Shown here: piece after piece, positions 35,403 to 44,200 of the stretch
Layout of the letters: the number at the start of each line of letters is the position of its first letter
Numbering within the stretch: the stretch's first letter is position 1
NCBI GenBank assembly: GCA_000817105.1
Contig: JUEP01000012.1
Span: 1-62,718, forward strand
From: a marine actinobacterium MedAcidi-G3
Lineage (GTDB): Bacteria; Actinomycetota; Acidimicrobiia; Acidimicrobiales; Poriferisodalaceae
Direction: 5' to 3'
Length of the DNA: 62,718 bases
Program-made: the position numbers and the translations under genes
The notes under the pieces: generated by a model
The model's database searches: none
What the model was told of the DNA's origin: nothing
The model's input: only the letters and a program-made list of their open reading frames with translations

Positions 35403-35561
35403 TTAGTCTTCTTCGATGACTATGTCCCAACGGTCAAGGCAGTCCCTGCAACGGTAAGCAATGACATCGCCAGAATGAAATCCTTCGTCGGGCTCCTCGT
35501 AGCTAATTCGGCGGCATAAGCCTCCGCAATCAACACAGATAATCGATTCGGGAACCTCCAT
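35403..35561 (-). CDS. Small Zn-ribbon protein (52 aa)
   Basis: A short reading frame on the minus strand between recG and rsmD, encoding 52 residues. It has CVDC at 9-12 and CRDC at 38-41, plus a further Cys at 16, giving a two-CxxC zinc-ribbon layout: a short N-terminus, a Pro/Glu-rich turn YEEPDEGFHSGDVIAYR and an acidic end DRWDIVIEED. The pattern of paired cysteines, aromatic core and fully open frame supports a real gene. No Shine-Dalgarno is visible and only 28 bp separate it from the divergent rsmD start. Function unknown; it may be a small transcription- or nucleic-acid-associated protein. Confidence 0.7.
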   Translation of the reverse strand: MEVPESIICVDCGGLCRRISYEEPDEGFHSGDVIAYRCRDCLDRWDIVIEED

Positions 35562-35589
35562 CTCAACAGTCTGCCGTTATTGTCATCCC

Positions 35590-36111
35590 ATGCGCATTGT
35601 CGGAGGAGAATTGAGTGGCCGGAAAATATTAGCGCCACAAAATGGTAGGGCCCGACCGACCTCTGATCGTGCTCGGGAAGCAATTTTCAATATGTTGTTC
35701 AGTCTTGGTTTTCCTGCAGGTTTCCGAGTTGTCGATTTGTTCGCTGGTTCAGGAGCGCTCGGTTTAGAGGCCTTGTCGAGGGGAGCTGGCGAGACAATAT
35801 TTGTAGATAGTGATGCTATTGCATGTCGGACTATCAGCCAGAATCTGAAAGCTTTGGGGCTAGAAGGTCAGGTAATTCATGGAGATGCAATCCAACGGCT
35901 TGGATCACTCAATGCAGACTTGGTGTTAGCGGACCCTCCCTACGGCTATGACGGTTGGAACGAATTGCTGGAACTAGCGGATCAAGCCTTGGTCGTTGCG
36001 GAGAGCGGTTCGCCTCTTGCTTCTTTTCCGGGTTGGGAACTATTACGGAGCCGAACTTATGGGAGGTCTGTTGTGACCATTTTGAGCCCTTTAGAAACTA
36101 ATTTGTCCTGA
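35590..36111 (+). CDS. rsmD: 16S rRNA (guanine966-N2)-methyltransferase
   Basis: SAM-dependent methyltransferase of 173 aa that modifies G966 of 16S rRNA. It begins MRIVGGELSGRKILAPQ, has RPTSDRAREAIFNML, the SAM site VVDLFAGSGALGLEALSRGA and the catalytic DPPY in LVLADPPYGYD. It is complete. In most bacteria rsmD is directly upstream of coaD, and the same order is seen here. Its ATG is 28 bp from the divergent small zinc protein gene. Confidence 0.94.
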   Translation: MRIVGGELSGRKILAPQNGRARPTSDRAREAIFNMLFSLGFPAGFRVVDLFAGSGALGLEALSRGAGETIFVDSDAIACRTISQNLKALGLEGQVIHGDAIQRLGSLNADLVLADPPYGYDGWNELLELADQALVVAESGSPLASFPGWELLRSRTYGRSVVTILSPLETNLS

Positions 36112-36160
36112 ATTGAATGAATTTGAGCGATTGACAGTGGAGGATTCCTCTCAGGGTCGG

Positions 36161-36166
36161 TACCGT
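36161..36166 (+). promoter_or_regulatory. Putative -10 element before coaD
   Basis: TACCGT within the 13-mer GTCGGTACCGTTT (36156-36168). The identical 13-mer occurs at 50470-50482 before xerC. A transcript from here would start about 30 nt before GTG 36203, which has GAGGAG in front. No good -35 is seen at normal spacing. Confidence 0.35.
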
Positions 36167-36202
36167 TTCATATAGCCCGAAGCGTTAGGCGAGGAGACTC
36201 TT

Positions 36203-36682
36203 GTGGTCAAGGTTCTGTACCCAGGCTCGTTTGACCCTGTCCACAACGGCCACATGGAGGTTTGCGCGACGGCGAGTCGCCTCTTCGACCACGTAGTAGT
36301 TGCGGCAATGAGGAATCCCCAGAAGTCATCTCCGTTCTTCACCGATGAAGAGCGCGTAGAAATGCTGACTGAGGCTTGTCAGCATTTAGCCAATGTTGAA
36401 GTTGTTCAGTTCGGTGAATTAGTGGTTGATTTAGCGCGTCGGTTAGAGGTGGATTTCATACTCAAAGGACTGAGAGGTGCAGCAGACTTTGAGTCGGAAC
36501 TCCAGATGGCTCAAATGAATAAATCGGTTAGCGCTGTCGAAACCTTATTTCTTCCGTCTGTCAGCGAGAATGCCTTCATCGCATCGAAGTACATACGGGA
36601 CATCACCCGTTTCGGAACGGACTGTTCGCATCTCGTGCCGGAATCAGTTGCGATACGACTCCGTGAAAAGATGCCGAAGTGA
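36203..36682 (+). CDS. coaD: Phosphopantetheine adenylyltransferase
   Basis: Transfers AMP to 4'-phosphopantetheine, the penultimate step of CoA synthesis. The 159-aa protein opens with VLYPGSFDPVHNGHMEV, which holds the nucleotidyltransferase HxGH motif (HNGH), and has the conserved FILKGLRGAADFESELQMAQMN and ASKYIRDITRFG. GTG 36203 has GAGGAG 6 nt upstream. The stop overlaps the next start (GTGA). It complements coaA at the left end of the window. Confidence 0.96.
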   Translation: MVKVLYPGSFDPVHNGHMEVCATASRLFDHVVVAAMRNPQKSSPFFTDEERVEMLTEACQHLANVEVVQFGELVVDLARRLEVDFILKGLRGAADFESELQMAQMNKSVSAVETLFLPSVSENAFIASKYIRDITRFGTDCSHLVPESVAIRLREKMPK

Positions 36683-37224
36683 CGGAAACTGCTCCGTTGA
36701 GCGGCCCGGGTGTTGAAGCCCTCGTGCAGCGGGTTATTGATGTAATTAATGCTGCTCGTCCAATGCCCCTATCCACGTCTGTGATGGTTAGTCGCGATGA
36801 GATCATTGAGTTGCTGGAAGCTGCTTTGCTGGAATTGCCGGACGAAGTTCGAGAAGCACGATGGCTATTAAAGGAGCGCGAGGACCTTCTTTCGAAAGCG
36901 CGTGTTGACGCCGGATTAGTAATTGAGGAGGCGCGAACTCGAGTGGCGCAGATGGTCCAGAGATCGGAAGTCGTTCGGTCCGCCGAACGAAAGGCACGAC
37001 AAATGGTTGAGCAAGCCGAGTCTCAAGCTCGAAGAAGACAACACGAAGTAGACGATTATTGTGACCAACGGCTCGAGCAGTTTGCTAATGGTTTAGAGAA
37101 AGTACAGGGCGCTGTAGCTGCCGCTCGGACGAAATTGCAACCAAGTATGCCCGTGGCAAAGGTTGTTGAACCGGAACCGGAGCCCAGTTCAGGCCCTGAA
37201 GTTTTTGATCAGGATGAGATTTGA
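36679..37224 (+). CDS. SepIVA/DivIVA-like coiled-coil protein
   Basis: 181-aa protein with a short N-terminal domain (VQRVIDVINAARPMPLSTSVMVSRDEIIELLEAAL) and a long charged helix (about 60-155) predicted to be a coiled coil, then a Pro/Glu tail. Position next to coaD and directly before a DUF177 gene mirrors the mycobacterial gene for SepIVA, a septum-associated DivIVA-like protein, though assignment is by context and character, not by alignment. GTG 36679 overlaps the coaD stop, and its own stop overlaps the next TTG start. Confidence 0.72.
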   Translation: MTETAPLSGPGVEALVQRVIDVINAARPMPLSTSVMVSRDEIIELLEAALLELPDEVREARWLLKEREDLLSKARVDAGLVIEEARTRVAQMVQRSEVVRSAERKARQMVEQAESQARRRQHEVDDYCDQRLEQFANGLEKVQGAVAAARTKLQPSMPVAKVVEPEPEPSSGPEVFDQDEI

Positions 37225-37775
37225 GAGATTTAGGCTCAGATTCTGAGTTGAGATTTCCTTTGGAGAGGTTGCAACGATCTAATCCCGCCCGGACCTGGAA
37301 CGTCGAAGTGCAAATCGCTCTATTGCAAGATCAGGATGCCTCTTTACAGGTTGGCGACGTTGCTTTGCGCCCTAAAGACGTCGCTTTAATTGAGCTTGTA
37401 TTTGGTCAAGTCCGGGGAGCGGTTACCGCGAATGGGAGAATTTCAGCCAAGTGGCATGCCGAGTGTTCGCGTTGTTTGCGTGAAGTTGATGGGTTAGCTG
37501 TAGCCGATATCGAAGAGTTATTTGAAGAAAACCCTCAAGAGGGAGAGTCGTATCAACTTGGAGACGAATTTATAGATCTGGTGCCGATGGTTAGAGACGC
37601 CCTCTTGCTTGAAATGCCCGTCGGCGTTATTCGCTGTTCTGCCGTCGAAGAATGTTTGGAGGCAGCGCCCGCATATCCAATTTCAGGCGATGACCTTGAT
37701 GAAAGTCGGGAAAGCGACGAAATGAAGGATCCGCGTTGGGCAGTCCTAGATGACCTCAAATTTGAAGCCGAATAG
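37221..37775 (+). CDS. DUF177 (YceD-like) protein
   Basis: 184-aa protein of the DUF177 family that is almost always found just upstream of rpmF. FPLERLQRSNPARTWNVEVQ, RGAVTANGRISAKWHAECSRCLREVDG and EFIDLVPMVRDALLLEMP match the family. The final cysteine cluster (usually a CxxCxGLCxxCG form) is reduced to CSAVEECLEAAPAYP, so zinc binding is unlikely. The TTG start overlaps the previous TGA. The role is unknown; relatives are linked to 23S rRNA or large-subunit processing. Confidence 0.85.
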   Translation: MRDLGSDSELRFPLERLQRSNPARTWNVEVQIALLQDQDASLQVGDVALRPKDVALIELVFGQVRGAVTANGRISAKWHAECSRCLREVDGLAVADIEELFEENPQEGESYQLGDEFIDLVPMVRDALLLEMPVGVIRCSAVEECLEAAPAYPISGDDLDESRESDEMKDPRWAVLDDLKFEAE

Positions 37776-37985
37776 AGAAGCTGAGGAAAAAATTCTGAAG
37801 ATGATGGTTGGGAAGACAGTAGGAGGTCGATTTCTCTTCAGGTAACATCTGTAATCTGCATCTACAATTCTGATGCACCTGAAACCGAACATATGTGCTG
37901 CAAATTGGCTCCGGTCTTTGGCACTAAATCGGCTGATATCCGAAAGCTCGGTGAAAAGCGCCGGGCCCACTACTTGAGGTTGACG

Positions 37986-38165
37986 ATGGCCGTCCCAAAG
38001 AAAAAGACTTCCAAGTCAAAAACGCGTAGCCGTCGTGCTTCGGCATGGAAACTTCGGCCGTCCCCTCGTAGCTCTTGCCCGCGCTGCGGCGCTGCAAAAC
38101 TGCCGCATCGAGTTTGTGGTAACTGCGGATGGTATGCCGGCCGCCAAGCTGTTGAAGTTAACTAG
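37986..38165 (+). CDS. rpmF: Ribosomal protein bL32
   Basis: 59-aa large-subunit protein. It begins MAVPKKKTSKSKTRSRR and carries a zinc ribbon with CPRC and CGNC, the Cys-containing form of L32. The start is the ATG at 37986 with GAGG upstream. An in-frame upstream extension to 37893 is not part of the family. The 210-bp gap before it (37776-37985) probably holds a promoter but shows no clear motif. plsX follows 18 bp later, which is the usual order. Confidence 0.93.
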   Translation: MAVPKKKTSKSKTRSRRASAWKLRPSPRSSCPRCGAAKLPHRVCGNCGWYAGRQAVEVN

Positions 38166-38183
38166 CGAAAAAGTTAAATCTCG

Positions 38184-39149
38184 GTGAAACCGATTATTCT
38201 CGACGCGATGGGTGGCGACAACGCACCCTCCGTGATTGTCGAAGGTGCTCGTGAAGCCCTGAGTGCCGGTATCCCGGTTGAATTAGTTGGCGACCCCGAT
38301 CGGATCTTAAACCCCGATGGCATAAGAGTGCACCCAGCTCGAGAAGTAATAGAGATGGGCGATGAGCCTGGTCGCGCGGTAAGAACTAAAAAAGATTCAT
38401 CGATCGTACGAGCTGCCGAATGTGTTCGAGACGGCCAAGCGTCGGCCATGGTAAGCGCAGGAAATACTGGAGCTGTGGCTGCTGCTGCACTCTTGCGCAT
38501 GAAACGACTCAAAGGAGTTCGGCGGCCTGCTATCGCAACCACAATTCCAGTCCCCGGGCGCGCCCCAAAAATTTTGCTCGACTCAGGTGCGATGGCTGAT
38601 TGTCAGTCTGACTGGTTGCATCAGTTTGCGCGCATGGGCTCAGCGTTTGCGCAGGTGCGATACGAGGTGAGTTCACCTCGTATCGGGTTGGTCTCGATCG
38701 GTGAGGAACCTGAAAAAGGAAATCAACTAGTTAAAGAGACCCACCATCTACTAGCTGACGATAAGACAATTAATTTTGTTGGCAATGTCGAAGGTCGTGA
38801 TGTGTTGGGTGACGACGTCGATGTTCTCGTAGCTGATGGGTTCACTGGAAATGTCATTCTTAAGACCCTGGAGGGAACAGTCCAGTTTCTCGTTAACCAA
38901 ATAATTTCGGCGCTGACTGCCGATGATGCGGCCGAAGTCGGAGCTCAAGCTCTGAATTATCTGGCGCCGATCGCCGCTGAACTTAGCCCTGATGCAGTCG
39001 GCGGAGCAATGTTGCTTGGAGTGAACGGCGTAACGATAATTAGTCACGGTTCGGCGAGCCCCACTGCGGTTCTTAATGCCTGCAAAGTTGCCCAGGACAT
39101 GGTTCAGCGAGATTTAGTCGGTGAACTAGCGGCAGCAGTGAATCTCTGA
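38184..39149 (+). CDS. plsX: Phosphate acyltransferase PlsX
   Basis: Makes acyl-phosphate from acyl-ACP, the first step of phosphatidate synthesis in the PlsX/PlsY route. The 321-aa protein has the family pattern ILDAMGGDNAPSVIVEGA, MVSAGNTGAVAAAALL, ILLDSGAMADCQSDWLHQFARMG, IGEEPEKGNQLVKE, NFVGNVEGRDVL and VADGFTGNVILKTLEG. GTG start at 38184. It can also use acyl-phosphate from the FakA route. A perfect 13-bp inverted repeat (38658-38685) lies in its middle. acpP follows. Confidence 0.95.
   Translation: MKPIILDAMGGDNAPSVIVEGAREALSAGIPVELVGDPDRILNPDGIRVHPAREVIEMGDEPGRAVRTKKDSSIVRAAECVRDGQASAMVSAGNTGAVAAAALLRMKRLKGVRRPAIATTIPVPGRAPKILLDSGAMADCQSDWLHQFARMGSAFAQVRYEVSSPRIGLVSIGEEPEKGNQLVKETHHLLADDKTINFVGNVEGRDVLGDDVDVLVADGFTGNVILKTLEGTVQFLVNQIISALTADDAAEVGAQALNYLAPIAAELSPDAVGGAMLLGVNGVTIISHGSASPTAVLNACKVAQDMVQRDLVGELAAAVNL
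38658..38685. repeat. 13-bp perfect inverted repeat inside plsX
   Basis: Arms CGATACGAGGTGA (38658-38670) and TCACCTCGTATCG (38673-38685) are exact reverse complements around a 2-base centre GT. It encodes part of VRYEVSSPRIGL. Such a long perfect repeat is very unlikely by chance in a window of this size and may be a protein-binding site or an RNA hairpin. Confidence 0.8.
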
Positions 39150-39222
39150 GGTGAAATCTAATTCACTAATAGTGGTCTAAAGTACAATAAACCTACTATG
39201 AGTGGTAATTTGGGCGATCTGC

Positions 39223-39228
39223 TATGGT
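39223..39228 (+). promoter_or_regulatory. Putative extended -10 before acpP
   Basis: TATGGT preceded by TGC gives an extended -10 (TGnTATGGT) in the AT-rich gap between plsX and acpP. A second candidate TACAAT lies at 39183-39188, next to the small palindrome CACTAATAGTG. No clear -35 is present. It would give acpP its own promoter, which is sensible for an abundant protein. Confidence 0.3.
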
Positions 39229-39261
39229 AAGCACTCATAAACCAGTTGCGTAGGAGTGCCG

Positions 39262-39552
39262 TTGCCAGCCGAGACAGATGTTGAACAGAGCCCACTCGAT
39301 CGTGATGGGGTTTTTAGTATTATTTGCGAACAATTATCAGACATACTTGAGATAGACCCGGGCCGTATCGCAGAATCGTCGTCCTTCGTTGAGGACCTTG
39401 AAGCTGATTCCCTTGCTCTAATTGAATTGGTCGAGGGTTTGGAGGAAGAACTATCTGAGCGAATCTCGGGATTTCGAATCGAAGATGAGGATTTAGAAGA
39501 TTTGAAAACAGTTCGGGATGCTATCGACTACGTGATGGCGCGAGTTGGCTGA
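39262..39552 (+). CDS. acpP: Acyl carrier protein
   Basis: 96-aa carrier for growing fatty-acyl chains. The phosphopantetheine attachment serine is in EADSLALIELV. Long acidic stretches are typical. TTG 39262 is preferred as start because TAGGAG lies 5 nt upstream; a GTG at 39256 is in frame but would sit inside that site. The protein is longer than the usual 75-80 aa at its N-terminus. It overlaps rnc by 8 nt. Neighbours plsX and rnc give the standard fatty-acid cluster context. Confidence 0.9.
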   Translation: MPAETDVEQSPLDRDGVFSIICEQLSDILEIDPGRIAESSSFVEDLEADSLALIELVEGLEEELSERISGFRIEDEDLEDLKTVRDAIDYVMARVG

Positions 39553-40288
39553 AACTTTGGAATCAGAAGACCAGCTTCGGGCTCTGGCTGACCGAATCGA
39601 CTATTCCTTCAGCGACGACGGCCTTTTGTCACTTGCAATGTCGCATCGGAGTTGGTGTGCTGAACGCAACAATTCCCCATCAAACGAGCGTCTAGAGCTT
39701 TTAGGAGACGCGGTATTAGGGCACTGCGTCACCGATCACTTGTATCGGACCCATCCTGAATGGTCCGAGGGCGAACTTGCTCAAGCCAGATCGGCAGTAG
39801 TAAATGCGGCAAGTCTGGCCGCTGCGGCTGATCGTTACCGACTAGGTGACGCCCTACTATTGGGGATAGGAGAAGACCGCTCTGGGGGTCGAGAAAAAGC
39901 CTCGCTTTTATGCGACGCTTTTGAAGCGCTACTAGGAGCCATGTATCTCGACGGAGGGCTCAAAACAACCCAACGCTTCATCCTTGAAGCGCTCGGGGAA
40001 CGAATAGAGGTTGTCTCGGCCGCCCCCGGGGTCGGAGATGCGAAAACTCGTCTGCAAGAACTTGTAGTCCGGGCTTACGGAGACTCACCAAACTACGCCC
40101 TACTAGAGAGTGGACCCGATCACGATAAACGCTTCCACGCCACAGTTTCGTTCGGAGGTTCAATCCATGGTGAAGGGCAGGGAACCTCTAAAAAGCAGGC
40201 TGAACAGGCTGCTGCTGAGGTGGCATGGACCGAAATTCAATTCGCTGAAGAGATCAACCAATCAACTAACCAACCAAGGGAAATCTAA
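39545..40288 (+). CDS. rnc: Ribonuclease III
   Basis: Double-strand-specific endoribonuclease, 247 aa, for rRNA processing and RNA turnover. The nuclease signature NERLELLGDAVL and the second metal-binding segment CDAFEALLGAMYLD are intact. A C-terminal double-stranded RNA-binding domain (about 165-235) has DAKTRLQELVVRAYG, YALLESGPDH and GEGQGTSKKQAEQAAAEVA. The TTG start at 39545 lies inside the end of acpP. The next gene begins 2 bp after its stop. Confidence 0.94.
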   Translation: MAETLESEDQLRALADRIDYSFSDDGLLSLAMSHRSWCAERNNSPSNERLELLGDAVLGHCVTDHLYRTHPEWSEGELAQARSAVVNAASLAAAADRYRLGDALLLGIGEDRSGGREKASLLCDAFEALLGAMYLDGGLKTTQRFILEALGERIEVVSAAPGVGDAKTRLQELVVRAYGDSPNYALLESGPDHDKRFHATVSFGGSIHGEGQGTSKKQAEQAAAEVAWTEIQFAEEINQSTNQPREI

Positions 40289-40290
40289 AC

Positions 40291-41121
40291 ATGTTGGAAC
40301 TGCCTGAGCTGGAAACCGTCCGTCGCGACTTAGACCGGGAAGTCGGTGGCTTGAAAATTAAAGAAATAGATGTGATAGGAGCCAAGCGTCTAATCCCGGG
40401 TCAAGCCAACAAGACTGGCCTGACTAAAGCGCTCTCAGGCCGCAAGATTTCCTCAGTGACGCGAGTAGGTATGTTGCTTTGCCTGCAAGTTGGAAACGGG
40501 CAATCGTTAGTTATCAATCTTGGTCCTGGCGGATCTTTGCAAAGAGCAGCTAACAAAGATGATCAAGAATCTGATACTCAGCTAATAATCGGATTTACAC
40601 AGAAAGGTCAATTGAGGCTTGTCGACAGCGACAAAAGCGCGACGGTGGTCTTGGTTGACAATGAAGAGATGGAAGAAGTCTTTCCCGAAATTACTGAGTT
40701 TGGCTTCGACCCTGTTGACGAGCCGATTTCCTGGACCGACTTTGGTGGCCGACTGCTGGAACGCAACACTAAATTACGGCCGCTGTTGATGGATCAAACT
40801 TTCATCGTCGGATTAGGTCCCGTCTATAGCGACGAAATTCTCCACGCAGCGCTACTTCGCCACGACAGAATCGCAAACGAACTGATTACTCAGGAGATTC
40901 GAAGGTTGTACAGAGCAATAGTGGAGACAATTCATAATGCTGTGAAACATCGTGGCGTAAGTCTTGATGGTGGAAGCGACATCTTCGGCGAGGTCGGAGG
41001 GTATGACGAGTACTTGGAGGTATACGGCAGAGGCGGGGAGCGAAGCAGGAACGGACGTGGAAACGTCCTTACTGCCAGAGTCGGCGGAACCACCCACTAC
41101 TACTGCGATTACCAGGTATAG
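40291..41121 (+). CDS. Fpg/MutM-like protein, probable pseudoenzyme
   Basis: Full-length (276 aa) homologue of formamidopyrimidine-DNA glycosylase in the position where Actinobacteria carry fpg (rnc-fpg-smc). The N-terminus reads MLELPELETVRRDL instead of MPELPEVET, so the catalytic N-terminal Pro is Leu. The beta-hairpin Lys is lost (TRVGMLLCL in place of RRGKYLLL), the helix-two-turn-helix Asn is Pro (GLGPVYSDE in place of GLGNIYADE), and the four zinc-finger cysteines and the following Arg are gone (VYGRGGERSRNGRG...GGTTHYYC). The frame is intact. It is therefore not expected to be an active glycosylase of this type; a DNA-binding or new role is possible. Confidence 0.85.
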   Translation: MLELPELETVRRDLDREVGGLKIKEIDVIGAKRLIPGQANKTGLTKALSGRKISSVTRVGMLLCLQVGNGQSLVINLGPGGSLQRAANKDDQESDTQLIIGFTQKGQLRLVDSDKSATVVLVDNEEMEEVFPEITEFGFDPVDEPISWTDFGGRLLERNTKLRPLLMDQTFIVGLGPVYSDEILHAALLRHDRIANELITQEIRRLYRAIVETIHNAVKHRGVSLDGGSDIFGEVGGYDEYLEVYGRGGERSRNGRGNVLTARVGGTTHYYCDYQV

Positions 41122-41250
41122 AAGCTAAATCTTCATCTCAAATCAAATACCTACCTAAGGGTTCACCAATCATCGCCAACCAGAGGGCATGATGTCGGAG
41201 TGCCACTGACGTTGGTGGCGCCATGTCGTTCCCCGGGTAGGTCAATACCA

Positions 41251-44200
41251 GTGTTCCTAAAGTCACTCACCATGAAGGGCTTCAAGTCCTTTGCTGATTC
41301 AACAGTGTTGGAATTTGAGCCGGGAGTGACCGTCGTGGTTGGTCCAAACGGCAGTGGCAAATCCAATGTTGTCGATGCCGTAGCGTGGGTTCTTGGAGCT
41401 CAGGGGCCGAGCACAGTTCGGTCTGGGAAAATGGAAGACGTTGTCTTTGCCGGTACCCCAGATCGCCCCGCCCTGGGGCGCGCCGAAGTGAGTCTGGTGA
41501 TAGATAACAGCTCTGGCTCGTTACCGATCGAGTTTACGGAAGTCACCGTTACGAGGACTCTCTATCGCTCCGGGGACTCTGAGTACTCGCTTAATGGCGT
41601 AGCCTGCCGCCTGCTCGATATTCAAGAGTTACTTAGCGATGCTGGAGTGGGGCGACAGCAGCACGTAATTGTTGCCCAGGGTCAAATAGACCAGGTTCTG
41701 AATTCGCGACCGGAAGATCGCCGGACGATAGTCGAGGAGGCCGCAGGAATCCTCAAATATCGCCGACGAAAAGAGCGAGCAGAGCGACGTTTAGCTGCAA
41801 CAGAAGCAAATACGACGAGGCTTCAAGATCTACAAAGAGAAGTGCGGCGCCAGTTACGTCCGCTCGAAAAACAAGCAGACGCTGCAAAGAGGCATGGAGC
41901 AGTAGCGGAAGAGCTCAGATCAATTCGGCTGTACTTAACAGGGAGGGAGATAGACAGTCTCGAGACAGCCCAAGCAACCGCCAAAGAGGACGCTCGAGAA
42001 AGAAATGCAGAGCAAGTTAATTTACGTGGAGAGATAGGCCGCCTTGATATCGAAATAAGCGCTTCAGAAACACAACTAACAACGGCAGGCGACCATGGCA
42101 TGGACCTGTTGCCCAGGGTGGAGTCTTTGCGCGAAAGATGCAGAGGGTTGATAGCCCTAGTGGATGAACGCTCCAGGACTACCGAAGCAGACCGGGGTTC
42201 TCTTTTAGCGACCGATGTAGCCTTGACCCTTGAAGCTGAGGCATCAAGGTTGTCGGAAGAGCTTCTCGATCTAGTAAACCGCGAAGAGACCATTAAACGT
42301 CAACTACTTGAGCTCACCGAGGTTGAAACCGAGCTGACAAAAGAAGCAGAATCCCTGGCTATAGATACCCCGCTTATTGGATTTGACGCTGCAAAAAGAG
42401 CAGCTGAAGTTAAAGGCGAGCTAGGCCCCCTAAAACGTGGTCTCGAAAGGCTGACGATAGAACACGATCGTCTAGCAAAGCGCGCCACGGAGCTGACTTC
42501 GGAGATGGCCGTCGCAGGACAACACCTTGATCAGCTGCAAGGAAGTCTGACATCAGCTTCAAGCGTTGAAGCAGGACTAGTTCACGAAGTAGATCAAGCC
42601 CAAAAGGAAACAGACAACTCGGCAGAAATTTTGGCTGATGTCACACAGGAACAGCAATCGGCGACGAAAGATGAACAAAAGTGGTCCGCTCGTATCGAAG
42701 CTCTTGAATTAGCCGTAGCCACAGTAAGAGAAAGTTCAGGCTTCGAGCAGGTACAAGAAATTGATGGGGTCTTGGGTGTTCTGGGCGAATTAATTGAAAT
42801 AGAACCGGGGTGGGAGACTGCAGTCGAAGTTGCCCTAGGAGCGGTCCTAGCATCGGTAGTCGTCGCAGACTTAAAGACTGCGAGAGCCGCTCTCGAACGA
42901 CTTGATGCAACGGAATCCAGCGGATCAGTAGTAGCTGCAAAAAGTTTCAGCGTACCCTCTCAAACGCCACAATCTGGAGATCTCCTTCGGCAACATGTGA
43001 CGAGCAAAACAGATCAATTGAAGCCGCTCCTCGACGCACTGCTTGCTGATGCGGTGTGTGTCAAGGGAAGCTGGGAAGAAGCGGTCGATTTCGCTGAGCG
43101 GAACCCGAAGCTGTTAGTTGTAACTGCGAATGGCGACTGCTGCGGTCCAGATGGCTGGAGCATTGGGTTGGGAACTAACACCTCCACTCTGAGTGCCTTA
43201 GAAGATGCGCGGCAAGAAGTTCAAGTAGCCGAGGCTCGCAGAGAGGCTGCGGAGATAGAACGTGAACTAGCTGCGACTCGACTCGCAGACACTCAAGCAC
43301 GTTTGCTGCAAGCTATATCCAAGCTCGAAGCTAACGATGATTTATTGACGCGCTCGGCTGACGGGGTCGACACGGCCCAAAGGCAACGAAGAGATTTAGA
43401 TTCAGAACGAAAAATACTTGAGGCTCGAATAACTGAGCTAAGTCAGGCCTTACGGCGAGATCGACCCAGAGTCGTTGAACTCGAAGAACGTTTGGTTGAA
43501 TTAGAGGAAGCCGAAACCCTAGAGCGTTCGGCGGCGACTGATGCCCACACTCGGAGACGAGATTTGGAAGGCCGGATTAGAGCAGCTGCGCAGTCTCGTG
43601 CAGAGTTAGAAACGAACGTAAAGGGCCTCGAAGAGCAAAGGAAACGAAACGAAAATAGACGAGGTGAGATCGGCGAACAGCTCCAAGCCAACGAAGAAGG
43701 GGCTGACGATAAGACAAATCGACTCAGGCGAGTTGAAGAAACCTCGGCAGTTCTCGCAAGCATGCGAGTGCTGCTAGCACAAAGACTTGGGGTGTTAGAG
43801 CAAGAAGTTGAGATGCTCCGCGAAAGACGGTCTGAATTGTCAGCAGAAGTGAAGATGATTGCTGACCGACTTGAAGTTTTGCGTCAAGAGAGAACCTCCC
43901 TTGAGACTAGAGTTGCCGACCTACAAGAAGTACTAGCGTCCAACGAGATAGCCGAAACTGAGCGAAGGTTTAAGGTTGACAACCTCCGAGAGATGCTTCG
44001 TAATGAGCTAAACGCCGATTCGAACGAGGCCCTCGCTGCACCAGAACCCCAACTCAGTGATTCAGTTACCCCCGCGGCGCGAGTTCGAGAGCTCGAGAAT
44101 GACTTGCGTCGAATGGGTCCTATAAACCCATTGGCCTTGCAGGAGTATGAAGCGCTTAAAGAGCGCCACGACTTCGTTGCAGAACAGTTGGACGACGTCC

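Noticed and set aside
41823-42293. 156-codon antisense frame inside smc
   Set aside because: Shadow frame, same reasoning as for the other antisense frames in smc.
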